Below are positions 27,678 to 35,676 of a stretch of DNA of 64,000 bases, piece after piece (position 1 is the first letter of the stretch; each line of letters starts with the position of its first letter). The notes below the pieces were generated by a model that worked only from the letters and a program-made list of their open reading frames with translations, made no database searches and was not told the origin of the DNA. Both the position numbers and the translations under genes were made by a program. Where the stretch lies: positions 186,001 to 250,000 of the forward strand of contig CANMVA010000002.1 of NCBI GenBank assembly GCA_947501355.1, given 5' to 3'. Source of the stretch: an uncultured Paracoccaceae bacterium. GTDB taxonomy: Bacteria > Pseudomonadota > Alphaproteobacteria > Rhodobacterales > Rhodobacteraceae.

Positions 27678-28373
27678 ATGAAGAAGATTTATGACTCTGC
27701 CGAGACGGCGCTGGAGGGCCTGCTGGAGGACGGCATGCTGATCGCAGCGGGCGGTTTTGGTCTGTGTGGCATACCTGAATTACTGATTGATGCACTGGTC
27801 GAAAGCGGCGTGAAAGACATCACCATCGCGTCCAATAACTGCGGTGTGGACGGTTTTGGTCTGGGCAAGCTGCTCGACACCAAGCAGATCAAGAAAATGA
27901 TGTCCTCCTATGTCGGAGAGAATGCCGAATTCATGCGTCAGTATCTATCCGGCGAGTTGGAGCTGGAATTTAACCCCCAAGGCACATTGGCTGAGCGCAT
28001 GCGCGCCGGTGGCTGCGGCATCCCGGGGTTCTATACCAAAACTGGCGTTGGCACCGTGATTGCCGAGGGTAAGGACCACAAGGATTTCAACGGCGAGACC
28101 TATATCATGGAGGAAGGCATCTTCGCCGATCTCTCCATCGTCAAAGCCTGGAAAGCGGATGAGACCGGCAACCTGATCTTCCGCAAGACCGCACGCAACT
28201 TCAACCCGCCCGCCGCGATGTGCGGCAAGGTCTGCGTAGTCGAGGTTGAAGAGATCGTGCCGACCGGGTCGCTTGACCCAGATCACATCCACCTGCCCGG
28301 CATCTACGTGCACCGCATCATCCAAGGCGAGCACGAAAAACGCATCGAGCAACGCACCGTGAGGACAGCATAA
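27678..28373 (+). CDS. scoA: Succinyl-CoA:3-ketoacid CoA-transferase subunit A
   Basis: A 231-residue subunit of the enzyme that moves CoA from succinyl-CoA to acetoacetate, allowing ketone bodies and polyhydroxybutyrate breakdown products to be used. [16 protein letters not shown] is the CoA-binding GxGGxG-like region. [14 protein letters not shown] and [16 protein letters not shown] are typical. GATGAGGGG-type purines precede ATG. The stop overlaps the start of subunit B by one base (TAATG), giving balanced translation of the heterodimer halves. Confidence 0.95.
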   Translation: MKKIYDSAETALEGLLEDGMLIAAGGFGLCGIPELLIDALVESGVKDITIASNNCGVDGFGLGKLLDTKQIKKMMSSYVGENAEFMRQYLSGELELEFNPQGTLAERMRAGGCGIPGFYTKTGVGTVIAEGKDHKDFNGETYIMEEGIFADLSIVKAWKADETGNLIFRKTARNFNPPAAMCGKVCVVEVEEIVPTGSLDPDHIHLPGIYVHRIIQGEHEKRIEQRTVRTA

Positions 28374-28993
28374 TGTGGGACCGCAATCAAATGGCCGCCC
28401 GCGCGGCGGAAGAGCTTGAAGACGGCTGGTATGTGAACCTCGGCATCGGCATCCCGACGCTGGTCGCCAACTATGTGGGTGACAAGGACATCACTTTGCA
28501 ATCCGAGAACGGTATGCTCGGCATGGGCCCCTTCCCGCTGGAAGGCGACGAAGACCCTGACCTGATCAACGCAGGCAAGCAGACCATCACCGAACTGCCC
28601 CGCACCGCTTATTTTGACAGCGCGCAGAGCTTCGGCATGATCCGCGGCGGCAAGATCGCGGCTGCGATCCTTGGCGCGATGGAAGTGGCCGAAAACGGTG
28701 ATCTGGCCAACTGGATGATCCCCGGCAAGCTCGTCAAAGGCATGGGCGGCGCGATGGATCTGGTCGCAGGCGTCGGCCGCGTCATCGTCGTGATGGACCA
28801 CACCAACAAGCATGGCGACAGCAAGCTGCTGAAGGAATGCACATTGCCCCTGACCGGGAAGAACGTCGTAGATCGGATCATCACCAATCTGGGCGTTCTG
28901 GATGTGGTCGAAGGGGGTCTGAAGATCGTCGAGACCGCCGAGGGCGTGACCGAGCATGAGCTGCGCGCCGCGACGGAAGCGACCATTGTCTGA
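28373..28993 (+). CDS. scoB: Succinyl-CoA:3-ketoacid CoA-transferase subunit B
   Basis: A 206-residue catalytic subunit. The active-site Glu that forms the CoA thioester is Glu45 in LQSENGMLG. NLGIGIPTLVANYV, FDSAQSFGMIRGGKIAAAILGAMEV and VKGMGGAMDLVAG are family blocks. Length fits the family (about 205-220). It overlaps scoA by one base, and a small GNAT gene appears to begin eight bases before its stop. Confidence 0.95.
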   Translation: MWDRNQMAARAAEELEDGWYVNLGIGIPTLVANYVGDKDITLQSENGMLGMGPFPLEGDEDPDLINAGKQTITELPRTAYFDSAQSFGMIRGGKIAAAILGAMEVAENGDLANWMIPGKLVKGMGGAMDLVAGVGRVIVVMDHTNKHGDSKLLKECTLPLTGKNVVDRIITNLGVLDVVEGGLKIVETAEGVTEHELRAATEATIV

Positions 28994-29270
28994 GATCGCG
29001 CGCGAAGTGAGCGGCTCCAAAGGCCGCTACGTTGTGGCCAAGGACGGGCTGGAGGCGGAGCTGACCTACTCCATCTCCTCCCCGACCCTGATCATCGCCG
29101 ATCACACCGGCGTGCCGGAGGAATGGAAGGGCCAAGGCGTGGGTCTGCAACTGGTCGAACGGCTGGTCGCCGATGCCCGTGCAGAGGGCGTCAAGATCGT
29201 CCCGCTCTGCCCTTTTGTGAACGCCCAGCGCCTCAAACACCCCGATTGGGCGGACGTATTTAACGTGTGA
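28986..29270 (+). CDS. Small GNAT-like acetyltransferase (YjdJ/COG2388 type)
   Basis: A 94-residue single-domain protein of the minimal GNAT type found in YjdJ-like proteins. IIADHTGVPEEWKGQGVGLQLVERLVADARAEG contains the acetyl-CoA binding loop KGQGVG, and VPLCPFVNAQRLKHPDW is the conserved C-terminal block. I start at TTG (28986), because it gives SEIAREVSGSKGRYV, typical of the family, with an 8-base overlap with scoB. The ATG at 28956 lies 38 bases inside scoB and adds unusual residues. The acetyl acceptor is unknown. Confidence 0.75.
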   Translation: MSEIAREVSGSKGRYVVAKDGLEAELTYSISSPTLIIADHTGVPEEWKGQGVGLQLVERLVADARAEGVKIVPLCPFVNAQRLKHPDWADVFNV

Positions 29271-29280
29271 AAAAGCGCTA

Positions 29281-29421
29281 GCCGTGCATCGCCAGACCGA
29301 GGGATGGCGACGCCGCAGATCTTCTACAGCGCTTTATGGTGACCGAATTCTTCTTCTATGCAAGCAAAGCGCCTAGCACAGCCAAATCGCCAGCCCGTGG
29401 GGCGGTCTGGCGATGCACGGC
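29281..29421. repeat. Long-range 19-base inverted repeat with nested hairpins
   Basis: GCCGTGCATCGCCAGACCG (29281-29299) is perfectly complementary in reverse to 29403-29421, 103 bases away. Each arm can instead fold locally: CGCCA/TGGCG at 29290-29309 and CGCCAG/CTGGCG at 29388-29412. The rest of the gap 29271-29551 holds no recognisable gene. It could be a structured RNA, a terminator or a small non-autonomous element; I cannot choose between these. Confidence 0.5.
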
Positions 29422-29551
29422 GCCTTCGGCTTGAATCCGTGCAAGCACAGCTGACCCCGCGTTGCCAAACACCTCCCGATTTATTGTTCAGAAAATCGAA
29501 ACAGCATCATATTCTTGCCCTATTCTGTCTCTAAATGGCAGGGCAATGACA

Positions 29552-30562
29552 ATGAGCAGTACAAACCCATCCCAAGACCTAACATCGCCGTCGCAATCTG
29601 CACGGCGCTGGCGGGATATTGCGATCCTGGGGGGTCTTTTCGCGCTGATGCTCTTCGGCCTGATCGGCCTTGCCGCCGCGACTGGCTGGGAAGAAACCAA
29701 AGCGCAACTGATGAAGCTGACGGCATGGGAAGTCGGCGTCCTGCTGGCCCTTTCGCTGGTCAATTACCTCTTTCGCGGCGTGCGCTGGCACATTTTCGCC
29801 CGCCGTCTTGGCCTGCCCACCGGCCTTTGGCAGGACATCCGCCATTTCCTGGGCGGCTTCGCCATGAGCGTCACCCCCGGCCGCGTGGGCGAGCTGATCC
29901 GCATGCGCTGGCTGAAACGCGAAACCGGCTGGGCGTTTGAGCGCACGGCTCCGCTGGTTTTGGTCGACCGCGCCTCGGACCTTGCCGCGATGGCCGTGAT
30001 CCTGGGCGTCGCCCTCGCCCTCTCCGCAGGCGGCATTGCCTTTGCGGTGCCTGTGACGGTGCTTGCCTTCGTCGCTGCCATCGTCGTCACCCGCCCCACC
30101 CTGTTCAAAGCCGTCGTGACCTACAGCTATAAGGCCACAGGGCTCTTCCCCCGCCTGATGGGTCGCCTCCGTGTCGCGGCCCGCAGTCTATCGAAATTCA
30201 CCAACCCCACCGTTCTGGCGCTCGCCGCCGGTCTGGGCATCATCGGCTGGCTCGCCGAAGGTTACGCGTTCCACCTTTTACTCGTGTGGATGGGTGTCGA
30301 TATCGGCTTCTGGAAGGCCGTTGCGATCTTTGTTTTCTCGACCCTTGCAGGCGGTCTGACCGGCGCCCCCGGCGGTGTCGGCGGGGCCGAGGCGGCGATG
30401 GTCGCCCTGCTCACTCTCGAAGGCGTTCCGCTGGAGGTTTCGATCCCCGCCACGGCCGTCATTCGTCTCACCACACTTTGGTTCGCCATCGGCATCGGCC
30501 TCGCCATTTTCCCTGTTGCCGAGCGTTATTCACTGAGGACCCGACATGCGTTGGAAAACTGA
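29552..30562 (+). CDS. UPF0104 (lysylphosphatidylglycerol synthase transmembrane region) membrane protein
   Basis: A 336-residue protein with about eight membrane helices and no synthase domain. SVTPGRVGELIRMRWLKRETG is the family signature, and GAPGGVGGAEAAMVALL is a second conserved stretch. Relatives include AglD- and YbhN-type proteins proposed to move or handle lipid-linked sugars. Its 3' end overlaps the dprE1-like gene by 17 bases, so the two are translationally coupled. A flippase-like role for a lipid-linked pentose is inferred from that context. I use the ATG at 29552, which has AGGG eight bases upstream; an ATG at 29546 is too close to it. Confidence 0.8.
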   Translation: MSSTNPSQDLTSPSQSARRWRDIAILGGLFALMLFGLIGLAAATGWEETKAQLMKLTAWEVGVLLALSLVNYLFRGVRWHIFARRLGLPTGLWQDIRHFLGGFAMSVTPGRVGELIRMRWLKRETGWAFERTAPLVLVDRASDLAAMAVILGVALALSAGGIAFAVPVTVLAFVAAIVVTRPTLFKAVVTYSYKATGLFPRLMGRLRVAARSLSKFTNPTVLALAAGLGIIGWLAEGYAFHLLLVWMGVDIGFWKAVAIFVFSTLAGGLTGAPGGVGGAEAAMVALLTLEGVPLEVSIPATAVIRLTTLWFAIGIGLAIFPVAERYSLRTRHALEN

Positions 30563-31853
30563 AACCTATACCGGATGGGGCCGCGCCCTGACCGCCACTG
30601 GCGAGATCGCGCGCCCTGAACGGGCCTCTGCCTTGGCCGCTCTGATGGGCAGCACCCCATCGCCCGCTATCGGCAAGTGCCGCTCTTATGGCGATGCGTG
30701 CCTGAACGATAATGGCCGCGTGGTCGATATGACCCGCATGGACCGCGTGCTGTCCTTTGACGACAAAACCGGCCTGATCGAAGTTGAAGCAGGCTTGCAA
30801 GTCGGTGAAATCTCCCGGCTTTATGCCCCCCAAGGCTGGCTTCCGGCTGTCATGCCCGGCACCGGTTTTGCCACTGTCGGCGGCTGCATCGCCAATGATG
30901 TGCACGGCAAGAACCACCACGGGCTCGGCAGTTTCGGCCAGCATGTCACGCAGATCGTTCTGAACCAGAACGGCAAAGAGGTAACGATCACCCCAAAGAA
31001 CGCAGGCCTCTGGAAAGCCACCATCGGCGGGCTGGGCCAGACCGGCATCATCGTCCGCGCCACGCTCCAGATGATCGCCTGCAAGGGCGACGTGATGATG
31101 GTGACCGAACGGCGTGTGGACGGCTGGGACGAATTTCTCAGCGTGCTGGATGACAGCAAAGCCACCTATACCGTCGGCTGGATCGACGCGACTGCCAAGG
31201 GCGACGCACTCGGCAGGGGTATCCTTGAAGAAGGCGAAACCGGAGCGGGGCTTTTGCCCAAGCAGAAAGCCTCCAAGAAAGTGCCCTTCAACGCCCCGCA
31301 TTTCGCGCTCAGCAAGCCCATCGTGAAGGCCTTCAACAACGCCTATTACCGCCGTGTGCCTGATAGCGGGCGCACCAGCGTGAAGCCGATCAACGACTTC
31401 TTCTTTCCACTGGACCGCATCCACGACTGGAACAAGCTTTACGGCAAGCGCGGCTTCCACCAGTTCCAATGCGTCGTCCCAATCGACAGAGCCGACCAAC
31501 TGCGCGCGATGCTGGAAATGATCGCCAATTCCGGCCTCGCCTCCCCGCTCGCGGTGCTCAAACGCATGGGCCCGGGCCGCGCCGGTTACCTCTCCTTCCC
31601 GATGGAGGGCTATACGCTGGCTGTCGATTTTCCCAATCGCTCCGCCGCGCAGCTTTTGATCTCGAAGCTGGAAGAAATGACCGAGGAGGCGGGCGGCAGG
31701 CTCTATCTCGCCAAAGACGCGCTGGCCCGTCCGAACCGCATGAAAGCGATGTATCCCGAGTGGAAAGACTGGCTGAAAGTCGTCAAGAAAGCCGACCCCG
31801 AGGGCGCTTTGGAAACCGACATGACCCGCCGCCTTGAGCTGAGGAGCGCCTGA
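30546..31853 (+). CDS. dprE1: DprE1-like decaprenylphosphoryl-beta-D-ribose 2'-oxidase (FAD)
   Basis: A 435-residue FAD oxidoreductase. The FAD-binding domain has PGTGFATVGGCIANDVHGKNHHGLGSFG, nearly the same as mycobacterial DprE1. The C-terminal half also matches closely, with LSFPMEGYTLAVDFP, GGRLYLAKDA (active-site Lys) and a terminal TDMTRRLEL. In actinobacteria DprE1 oxidises the ribose 2'-OH of polyprenyl-phosphoryl ribose, the first half of the epimerisation to arabinose. The Cys387 position targeted by benzothiazinones is Ala359 here. It overlaps the UPF0104 gene and is followed after one base by the DprE2-like gene. Confidence 0.88.
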   Translation: MRWKTETYTGWGRALTATGEIARPERASALAALMGSTPSPAIGKCRSYGDACLNDNGRVVDMTRMDRVLSFDDKTGLIEVEAGLQVGEISRLYAPQGWLPAVMPGTGFATVGGCIANDVHGKNHHGLGSFGQHVTQIVLNQNGKEVTITPKNAGLWKATIGGLGQTGIIVRATLQMIACKGDVMMVTERRVDGWDEFLSVLDDSKATYTVGWIDATAKGDALGRGILEEGETGAGLLPKQKASKKVPFNAPHFALSKPIVKAFNNAYYRRVPDSGRTSVKPINDFFFPLDRIHDWNKLYGKRGFHQFQCVVPIDRADQLRAMLEMIANSGLASPLAVLKRMGPGRAGYLSFPMEGYTLAVDFPNRSAAQLLISKLEEMTEEAGGRLYLAKDALARPNRMKAMYPEWKDWLKVVKKADPEGALETDMTRRLELRSA

Positions 31854-31854
31854 T

Positions 31855-32592
31855 ATGACCGACACTTGGATCATCCTGGGGGCCACGTCCTCGATGGCCC
31901 GTGCTTTTGCCCGCAAACTGGCCGAAGAAGGCGCGACCCTCTACCTCGCAGGCCGCGACATGGCCGACCTTGAGGCCAGCGCAAGCGATTGCAAAGCGCG
32001 CGGGGCGGCAGACGCCCATGCGGTGCTATTCGACGCCCGCAAACCCGACACCTTCGCCCCAATCCTCGATCAGATGGGCGGCGAAGAAGGCATGCTCAAC
32101 GCCGCCGTCTTCGTCGGCTCCATGCCTGAGCAATCTGAAATCGACGAAAACCCGTCCCTCATCGACGGCACCGTCATCGACAGCTTCACCGGCCCCGCAC
32201 GGTTCCTGCAAATGCTAGCCCCGATGATGGAGGAACGCGGTGGCGGAACAGTCGTCGGCGTTGGCTCGGTCGCCGGAGATCGGGGACGCGTCGGCAACTA
32301 CGTCTACGGCGCCGCTAAAGCGGGTTTTCACACCTACCTCTCCGGTCTGCGTAACCGTCTAACGCGTTCAGGCGGGCATGTGGTGACGGTGAAACCCGGC
32401 TTCGTCGACACCGCAATGACCTGGGGGATCGAAGGCATGTTCCTCGTCGCCTCCCCCGATCAGGTGGCCGCCGACCTGCTGAAAGCCGTCCGCAAGAAGC
32501 GCAACGTGATCTACACGCCGTTTTTCTGGCGCTACATCATGCTGATCATCCGGTCGGTGCCCGAGCCGATCTTTAAAAAGCTGTCGATCTAA
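31855..32592 (+). CDS. dprE2: DprE2-like decaprenylphosphoryl-2-keto-D-ribose reductase (SDR)
   Basis: A 245-residue SDR. The nucleotide motif is ILGATSSMARAFA near the N-terminus, and the catalytic Ser and YxxxK are in VGSVAGDRGRVGNYVYGAAKAGFHTYLSGLRNRL, which resembles DprE2. The C-terminal FFWRYIMLIIRSVPEPIFKKL is hydrophobic and probably touches the membrane. It would reduce the 2'-keto intermediate made by the DprE1 partner to arabinose. It follows dprE1 by one base. It is convergent with the HAD-UbiA gene across a 52-base gap. Confidence 0.85.
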   Translation: MTDTWIILGATSSMARAFARKLAEEGATLYLAGRDMADLEASASDCKARGAADAHAVLFDARKPDTFAPILDQMGGEEGMLNAAVFVGSMPEQSEIDENPSLIDGTVIDSFTGPARFLQMLAPMMEERGGGTVVGVGSVAGDRGRVGNYVYGAAKAGFHTYLSGLRNRLTRSGGHVVTVKPGFVDTAMTWGIEGMFLVASPDQVAADLLKAVRKKRNVIYTPFFWRYIMLIIRSVPEPIFKKLSI

Positions 32593-32644
32593 CAAAACTT
32601 CTGGAGTTGCCCGGCGCCGCCGGGCCGCGTCCCTCTGTAGCGCT

Positions 32645-34081
32645 TCAAAACCCAAACCACTGCGGCAACAACCCTGCCGCATAGAACATCAGGCTCAGCG
32701 TGATCATCAGGATGCCCAACCCCCGCTTGTCTTTCAAAGCGAAAACAATCGGATCGTAATCCTGCTTGCCGAAATAGCCCAGCCGGATCATGCGGAACAT
32801 CCACCAGGCGATCGGGATAAGCGCGACCCACAAGAGCCACCGGTCCGGATAGAGCATCTGCGCTTGCTCAGACATCGAATAGAGAAAGAAGATCAGGAGC
32901 GCGCCCGCCATACCCAACCCGCTGACATTCAGCAGATCTCCGCGGTCGCCACGGGCATAACCGCGCCCCGGCAAGCGTTCATCGGACGTGGCCAAAGTCA
33001 GCTCTGTCATGCGTTTCACGCAGCCCAGGGTGATGAAGATCGGGAAGATGAACACCAGCATGAAGCCCGACGCGACCACCTGTGAGGCCGCCGCCCCGGC
33101 CACAACGCGCAGCGTATAGAGCCCCGCCAATGTCGCAATATCCACCCAGCGCATCCGCTTGAGCTTCAGCGAATAGGCCAGCGACAGGATCATATAGAGG
33201 ATCACCACGCCCAGAAACGCAGGCCCCAGCAAAGCACCGACGCCCAGCGCAATCGCGCCCATCACCACCGTTGCGATCATGCCGACGCGGATCGGAACGG
33301 CTCCGCTCGCGAAGGGGCGGTTTTTCTTCTTGGGGTGCAAACGGTCCGCTTCAAGATCGAGCAAATCGTTGACTATATATATAGTCGACGCTGCGGCCGA
33401 AAATGACACCATCCCCAGCAGCACCAGCAACAGCGGCTCCACCTGGAAAGTGTGGGCCGCCAGCATCGGGAGCAACAGCAGCACGTTCTTGACCCACTGA
33501 TGGGGGCGCAAAGCGCGGATCAGATCGCGCATCGCCCAGCCGTCTTTATACTCGGTTACGCTATGGCCATCCGCCGTCAGCTTGCGCGCCAAAGAGGCAT
33601 CCTGCCCAACGATCAGCGCGTTTTCCGCGTGTTTCCACACGTCCAGATCAGCCGCCTCATTGCCCGCATAATCAAAGCCCTTCTCGCCATATGTGGCGAC
33701 CAAGGCCTCTGCCTTTGCGTCCGCTTTAAGGTTAACATACCCGTCCGAGGCAAAGACCTGATCGGACATCCCGTGATCCGCCGCCAGCCGGCGCACCTGG
33801 CTTTCGTCCGAGGCCGAGGCCAGCACCACAGGCCGCCCGGCGGCGATGGATTCGTCCACCAGCTTCTTCATCTCGGGCTGAACCGGCAGCAAATCCGTGC
33901 GGATCTCGGCCACCTCCGCCAAAGATCGCTTCAACCGCGCCGGGTCGCGAAACTGCGTTGCCGCGATGCGCAAGACCTGCAAAGGATCGCGCCCCAACCC
34001 CGCCCAAAAGCACTCGAACAACATATCGGTGCGCAGGAATGTCCCGTCGACATCCAGCACCAGCGGCTTGGCTTCGGCCAT
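32645..34081 (-). CDS. HAD phosphatase-UbiA prenyltransferase fusion (polyprenyl-phosphate phosphoribosyltransferase-like)
   Basis: A 478-residue two-domain protein. Residues 1-185 are a HAD-like domain with DVDGT at 10-14 and LASAS near 88. Residues 190-478 are a UbiA-type membrane domain of about eight helices, with the NDxxDxxxDRLHPKKKNRP motif at 238-256. That motif is the form seen in mycobacterial decaprenyl-phosphate phosphoribosyltransferase (UbiA/Rv3806c) and rhizobial NoeC relatives, not in quinone or heme UbiA enzymes. The HAD part could remove the ribose 5'-phosphate; this is inference. The ATG at 34081 has GGAG upstream and lies one base after the stop of the SLT gene. Confidence 0.85.
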   Translation of the reverse strand: MAEAKPLVLDVDGTFLRTDMLFECFWAGLGRDPLQVLRIAATQFRDPARLKRSLAEVAEIRTDLLPVQPEMKKLVDESIAAGRPVVLASASDESQVRRLAADHGMSDQVFASDGYVNLKADAKAEALVATYGEKGFDYAGNEAADLDVWKHAENALIVGQDASLARKLTADGHSVTEYKDGWAMRDLIRALRPHQWVKNVLLLLPMLAAHTFQVEPLLLVLLGMVSFSAAASTIYIVNDLLDLEADRLHPKKKNRPFASGAVPIRVGMIATVVMGAIALGVGALLGPAFLGVVILYMILSLAYSLKLKRMRWVDIATLAGLYTLRVVAGAAASQVVASGFMLVFIFPIFITLGCVKRMTELTLATSDERLPGRGYARGDRGDLLNVSGLGMAGALLIFFLYSMSEQAQMLYPDRWLLWVALIPIAWWMFRMIRLGYFGKQDYDPIVFALKDKRGLGILMITLSLMFYAAGLLPQWFGF

Positions 34082-34082
34082 T

Positions 34083-34895
34083 CTACCCTGCTCCCTGAAT
34101 GGCAAAAACGCAGCCATCGCTCACCAGTTCAGGCGGCGTGATGCACAGGCCGCGCGCGACGGTCCAGGCCGCCAGAACCTTTGGCACATAGGCGCGCGTC
34201 TCGTTGAACGGCGGCACGCCGCCATGTTTGCGCACCGCGTTTTCACCAGCGTTATAGCTGGCCAGAACGAAAATTGCGTCATTGTCAAAGTCACTCATCA
34301 ACTGGTCCAGATAGGCGACACCCCCTTGAATGTTGGAGGCCGGGATCGTGCGGTCCGTCACGCCAAACCGCTCCGCCGTGGCGGGCATCAACTGCATCAG
34401 ACCCACAGCGCCCGCGCTGCTGATCGCATCCTTCCTGCCAGCGGATTCGACCGAAATCACGGCTAGAACCAGGGCCGGTGACACTTTGGTTCCAATCGTC
34501 GCTTTCAGGATGTCTGTGCCGTAGGTCTGGGCGATGTTCTGCATCGCCTGCATGCGCGGCGCACTCACCCCTTGGCCGCCCGGCGCTTTGGACAAATGGT
34601 TAACCGCGGCCTCAAGGCGGGCCACGCTTTTGTCCTCCAGCTTCGGAGAGACCTTGGCCCAGTACCACTCGTAGACCGGCTTGGCCGCAGGGGTCGCAGC
34701 GTCCCGGGAAACCGAAGGCGCTTTGATCGCGCCTGTGGCCGTGTCGATCTGCACGCGAATCCGCTTGCCGCTGCCCGCTTTCGGGGGCGTGACCTTTTTG
34801 AAAGTGAAATCGGGGAAGGGTTCAGGCTCGTCCGCATGAACGCCCGAAGCGGCCAATAAAGCCAAAATACTTAAAATACATGCCAGCCGCCTCAT
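34083..34895 (-). CDS. Lytic transglycosylase (SLT domain)
   Basis: A 270-residue periplasmic murein hydrolase. A signal peptide (MRRLACILSILALLAASGVHA) precedes a linker region and the SLT domain (about 120-250). The catalytic Glu150 is in LAVISVESAGRKDA, followed by SSAGAVGLMQLMPATA and LASYNAGENAV. Two Cys near the C-terminus (LCITPPELVSDGC) may form a disulfide. It is the first gene of a two-gene unit with HAD-UbiA, and its position next to the Tad locus suggests it could open the cell wall for the pilus. Confidence 0.92.
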   Translation of the reverse strand: MRRLACILSILALLAASGVHADEPEPFPDFTFKKVTPPKAGSGKRIRVQIDTATGAIKAPSVSRDAATPAAKPVYEWYWAKVSPKLEDKSVARLEAAVNHLSKAPGGQGVSAPRMQAMQNIAQTYGTDILKATIGTKVSPALVLAVISVESAGRKDAISSAGAVGLMQLMPATAERFGVTDRTIPASNIQGGVAYLDQLMSDFDNDAIFVLASYNAGENAVRKHGGVPPFNETRAYVPKVLAAWTVARGLCITPPELVSDGCVFAIQGAG

Positions 34896-35219
34896 GCGGA
34901 TGCCTGCCTCTTTATCTTTTTGTTAAGACAACTCTCGCAAATATTGGGCCACAAGACCAGAAATTTGAAACAATGGACGCAAACCTCGTTTGAATGGATC
35001 GTGACCGGAAACAGGATTGATGCGCGAAACACAAAAAGTTAAAAAATATATCCTTTATTTTCAATATCTTGAAAGATTTTTACACTTTTTCCGACGCAGA
35101 CCAGAAATGGAACGAATGGTGCCTAAGTCTTGCCCTAATCAGAGGGCTATATGGCGGCATACCAAGTCGGGGATTGGGCCAAACAAGAGGCCGGTCCGAA
35201 AAGATCCGAGGAGGTTAAC
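34896..35219. other. AT-rich regulatory region between the SLT and flp genes
   Basis: This 324-base divergent region has no convincing gene. It is much richer in A and T than its surroundings, with an inverted repeat TTTCAA-TATC-TTGAAA at 35059-35074. It should hold the promoters of the pilin operon and of the SLT gene, but no sigma-70 boxes or paired CtrA TTAA-N7-TTAA sites stand out. Confidence 0.5.
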
Positions 35220-35267
35220 ATGAAATGCGAACATCCTTTGGAGGGACTTGAAAATGGAAATGTTTAA
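35220..35267 (+). CDS. 15-codon leader ORF overlapping the pilin start
   Basis: ATG at 35220 is preceded by GAGGAGG (35208-35214) at ideal spacing, the strongest ribosome site in the region. It opens a 15-codon frame (MKCEHPLEGLENGNV) ending in TAA at 35265-35267. This frame runs 14 bases past the flp ATG in a different frame, so ribosomes ending here could re-initiate on flp. That it is translated is inferred from the ribosome site only. Confidence 0.45.
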   Translation: MKCEHPLEGLENGNV

Positions 35268-35454
35268 GCTTTGGAAGCGTTTTGAGCAAGACGAAGACGG
35301 TGCTGTGACTGTGGACTGGGTCGTGCTGACCGCCGCTGTTGTTGGCCTGGGTATTGCCGTTCTGAACGCTGTTGGTAAGTCGTCCATGACGCTGACCAAG
35401 AAAATCAGCCAAGAGCTGGCGACCGCTACGGTTTCCAAGTACGTCGTCAACTAA
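35254..35454 (+). CDS. flp: Flp-type (type IVb) pilin
   Basis: A 66-residue prepilin. A basic N-terminus and FEQDEDG precede the cleavage site Gly16|Ala17, then AVTVDWVVLTAAVVGLGIAVL forms the assembly helix. The usual Glu+5-Tyr+6 is Asp-Trp, as in other Rhodobacteraceae Flp pilins. The mature C-terminus is short and rich in Ser and Thr (SSMTLT, TATVS). CpaA downstream should process it, and CpaF with TadBC assemble it. GGAGGG lies eight bases before ATG. It has its own strong terminator, which fits the need for far more pilin than machinery. Confidence 0.93.
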   Translation: MEMFKLWKRFEQDEDGAVTVDWVVLTAAVVGLGIAVLNAVGKSSMTLTKKISQELATATVSKYVVN

Positions 35455-35480
35455 TCGACGTATGGCTGATATCAGCCAAG

Positions 35481-35513
35481 AAAAAGCCGTCCATCTTTGA
35501 TGGGCGGCTTTTT
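35481..35513 (+). terminator. Intrinsic terminator of flp
   Basis: GCCGTCCATC-TTT-GATGGGCGGC forms a 10-pair stem with a three-base loop, flanked by AAAAA and TTTTT. It lies 27 bases after the flp stop and separates the pilin transcript from cpaB. Confidence 0.9.
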
Positions 35514-35559
35514 GCGTTTGAGACATTGATCCAAAGATATCTTCTCAGTGACGAGTGAC

Positions 35560-35676
35560 ATGGCTTATCTTCGTAAAATTCTTTCTTCAAAATCCCGCCT
35601 GTCCCTTGATTGGCTGATCCTGCTCGCCGGTATCCTCAGCGCAGGCTTCGCAGCCCTGTCACTGATGCTTCTCTAA
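35560..35676 (+). CDS. 38-residue pilin-like small membrane protein
   Basis: ATG at 35560 opens a short frame whose product has a basic start (MAYLRKILSSKS) then RLSLDWLILLAGILSAGFAAL. The LDW plus hydrophobic run resembles the VDWVVLTAAVVGLGIAVL of the adjacent Flp pilin, with Ser instead of Gly at the cleavage position. Only a weak ribosome site (GAG) precedes it. It could be a minor pilin-like peptide or a decayed duplicate of flp. Expression is unproven. Confidence 0.5.
   Translation: MAYLRKILSSKSRLSLDWLILLAGILSAGFAALSLMLL

Noticed and set aside
33371-33386. 16-base palindrome GACTATATATATAGTC
   Set aside because: It lies inside the HAD-UbiA gene where it encodes the conserved TIYIV stretch next to the NDxxD motif. 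It is notable for rare ATA codons but needs no regulatory explanation.
35014-35219. CtrA-type binding site before flp
   Set aside because: TTAA half-sites occur, but no pair with the seven-base spacing of TTAA-N7-TTAA was found.
35017-35223. 68-codon ORF upstream of flp
   Set aside because: It lies in very AT-rich non-coding DNA, its product is rich in Lys, Arg and Phe with no family resemblance, and it overlaps the flp ribosome-site region.
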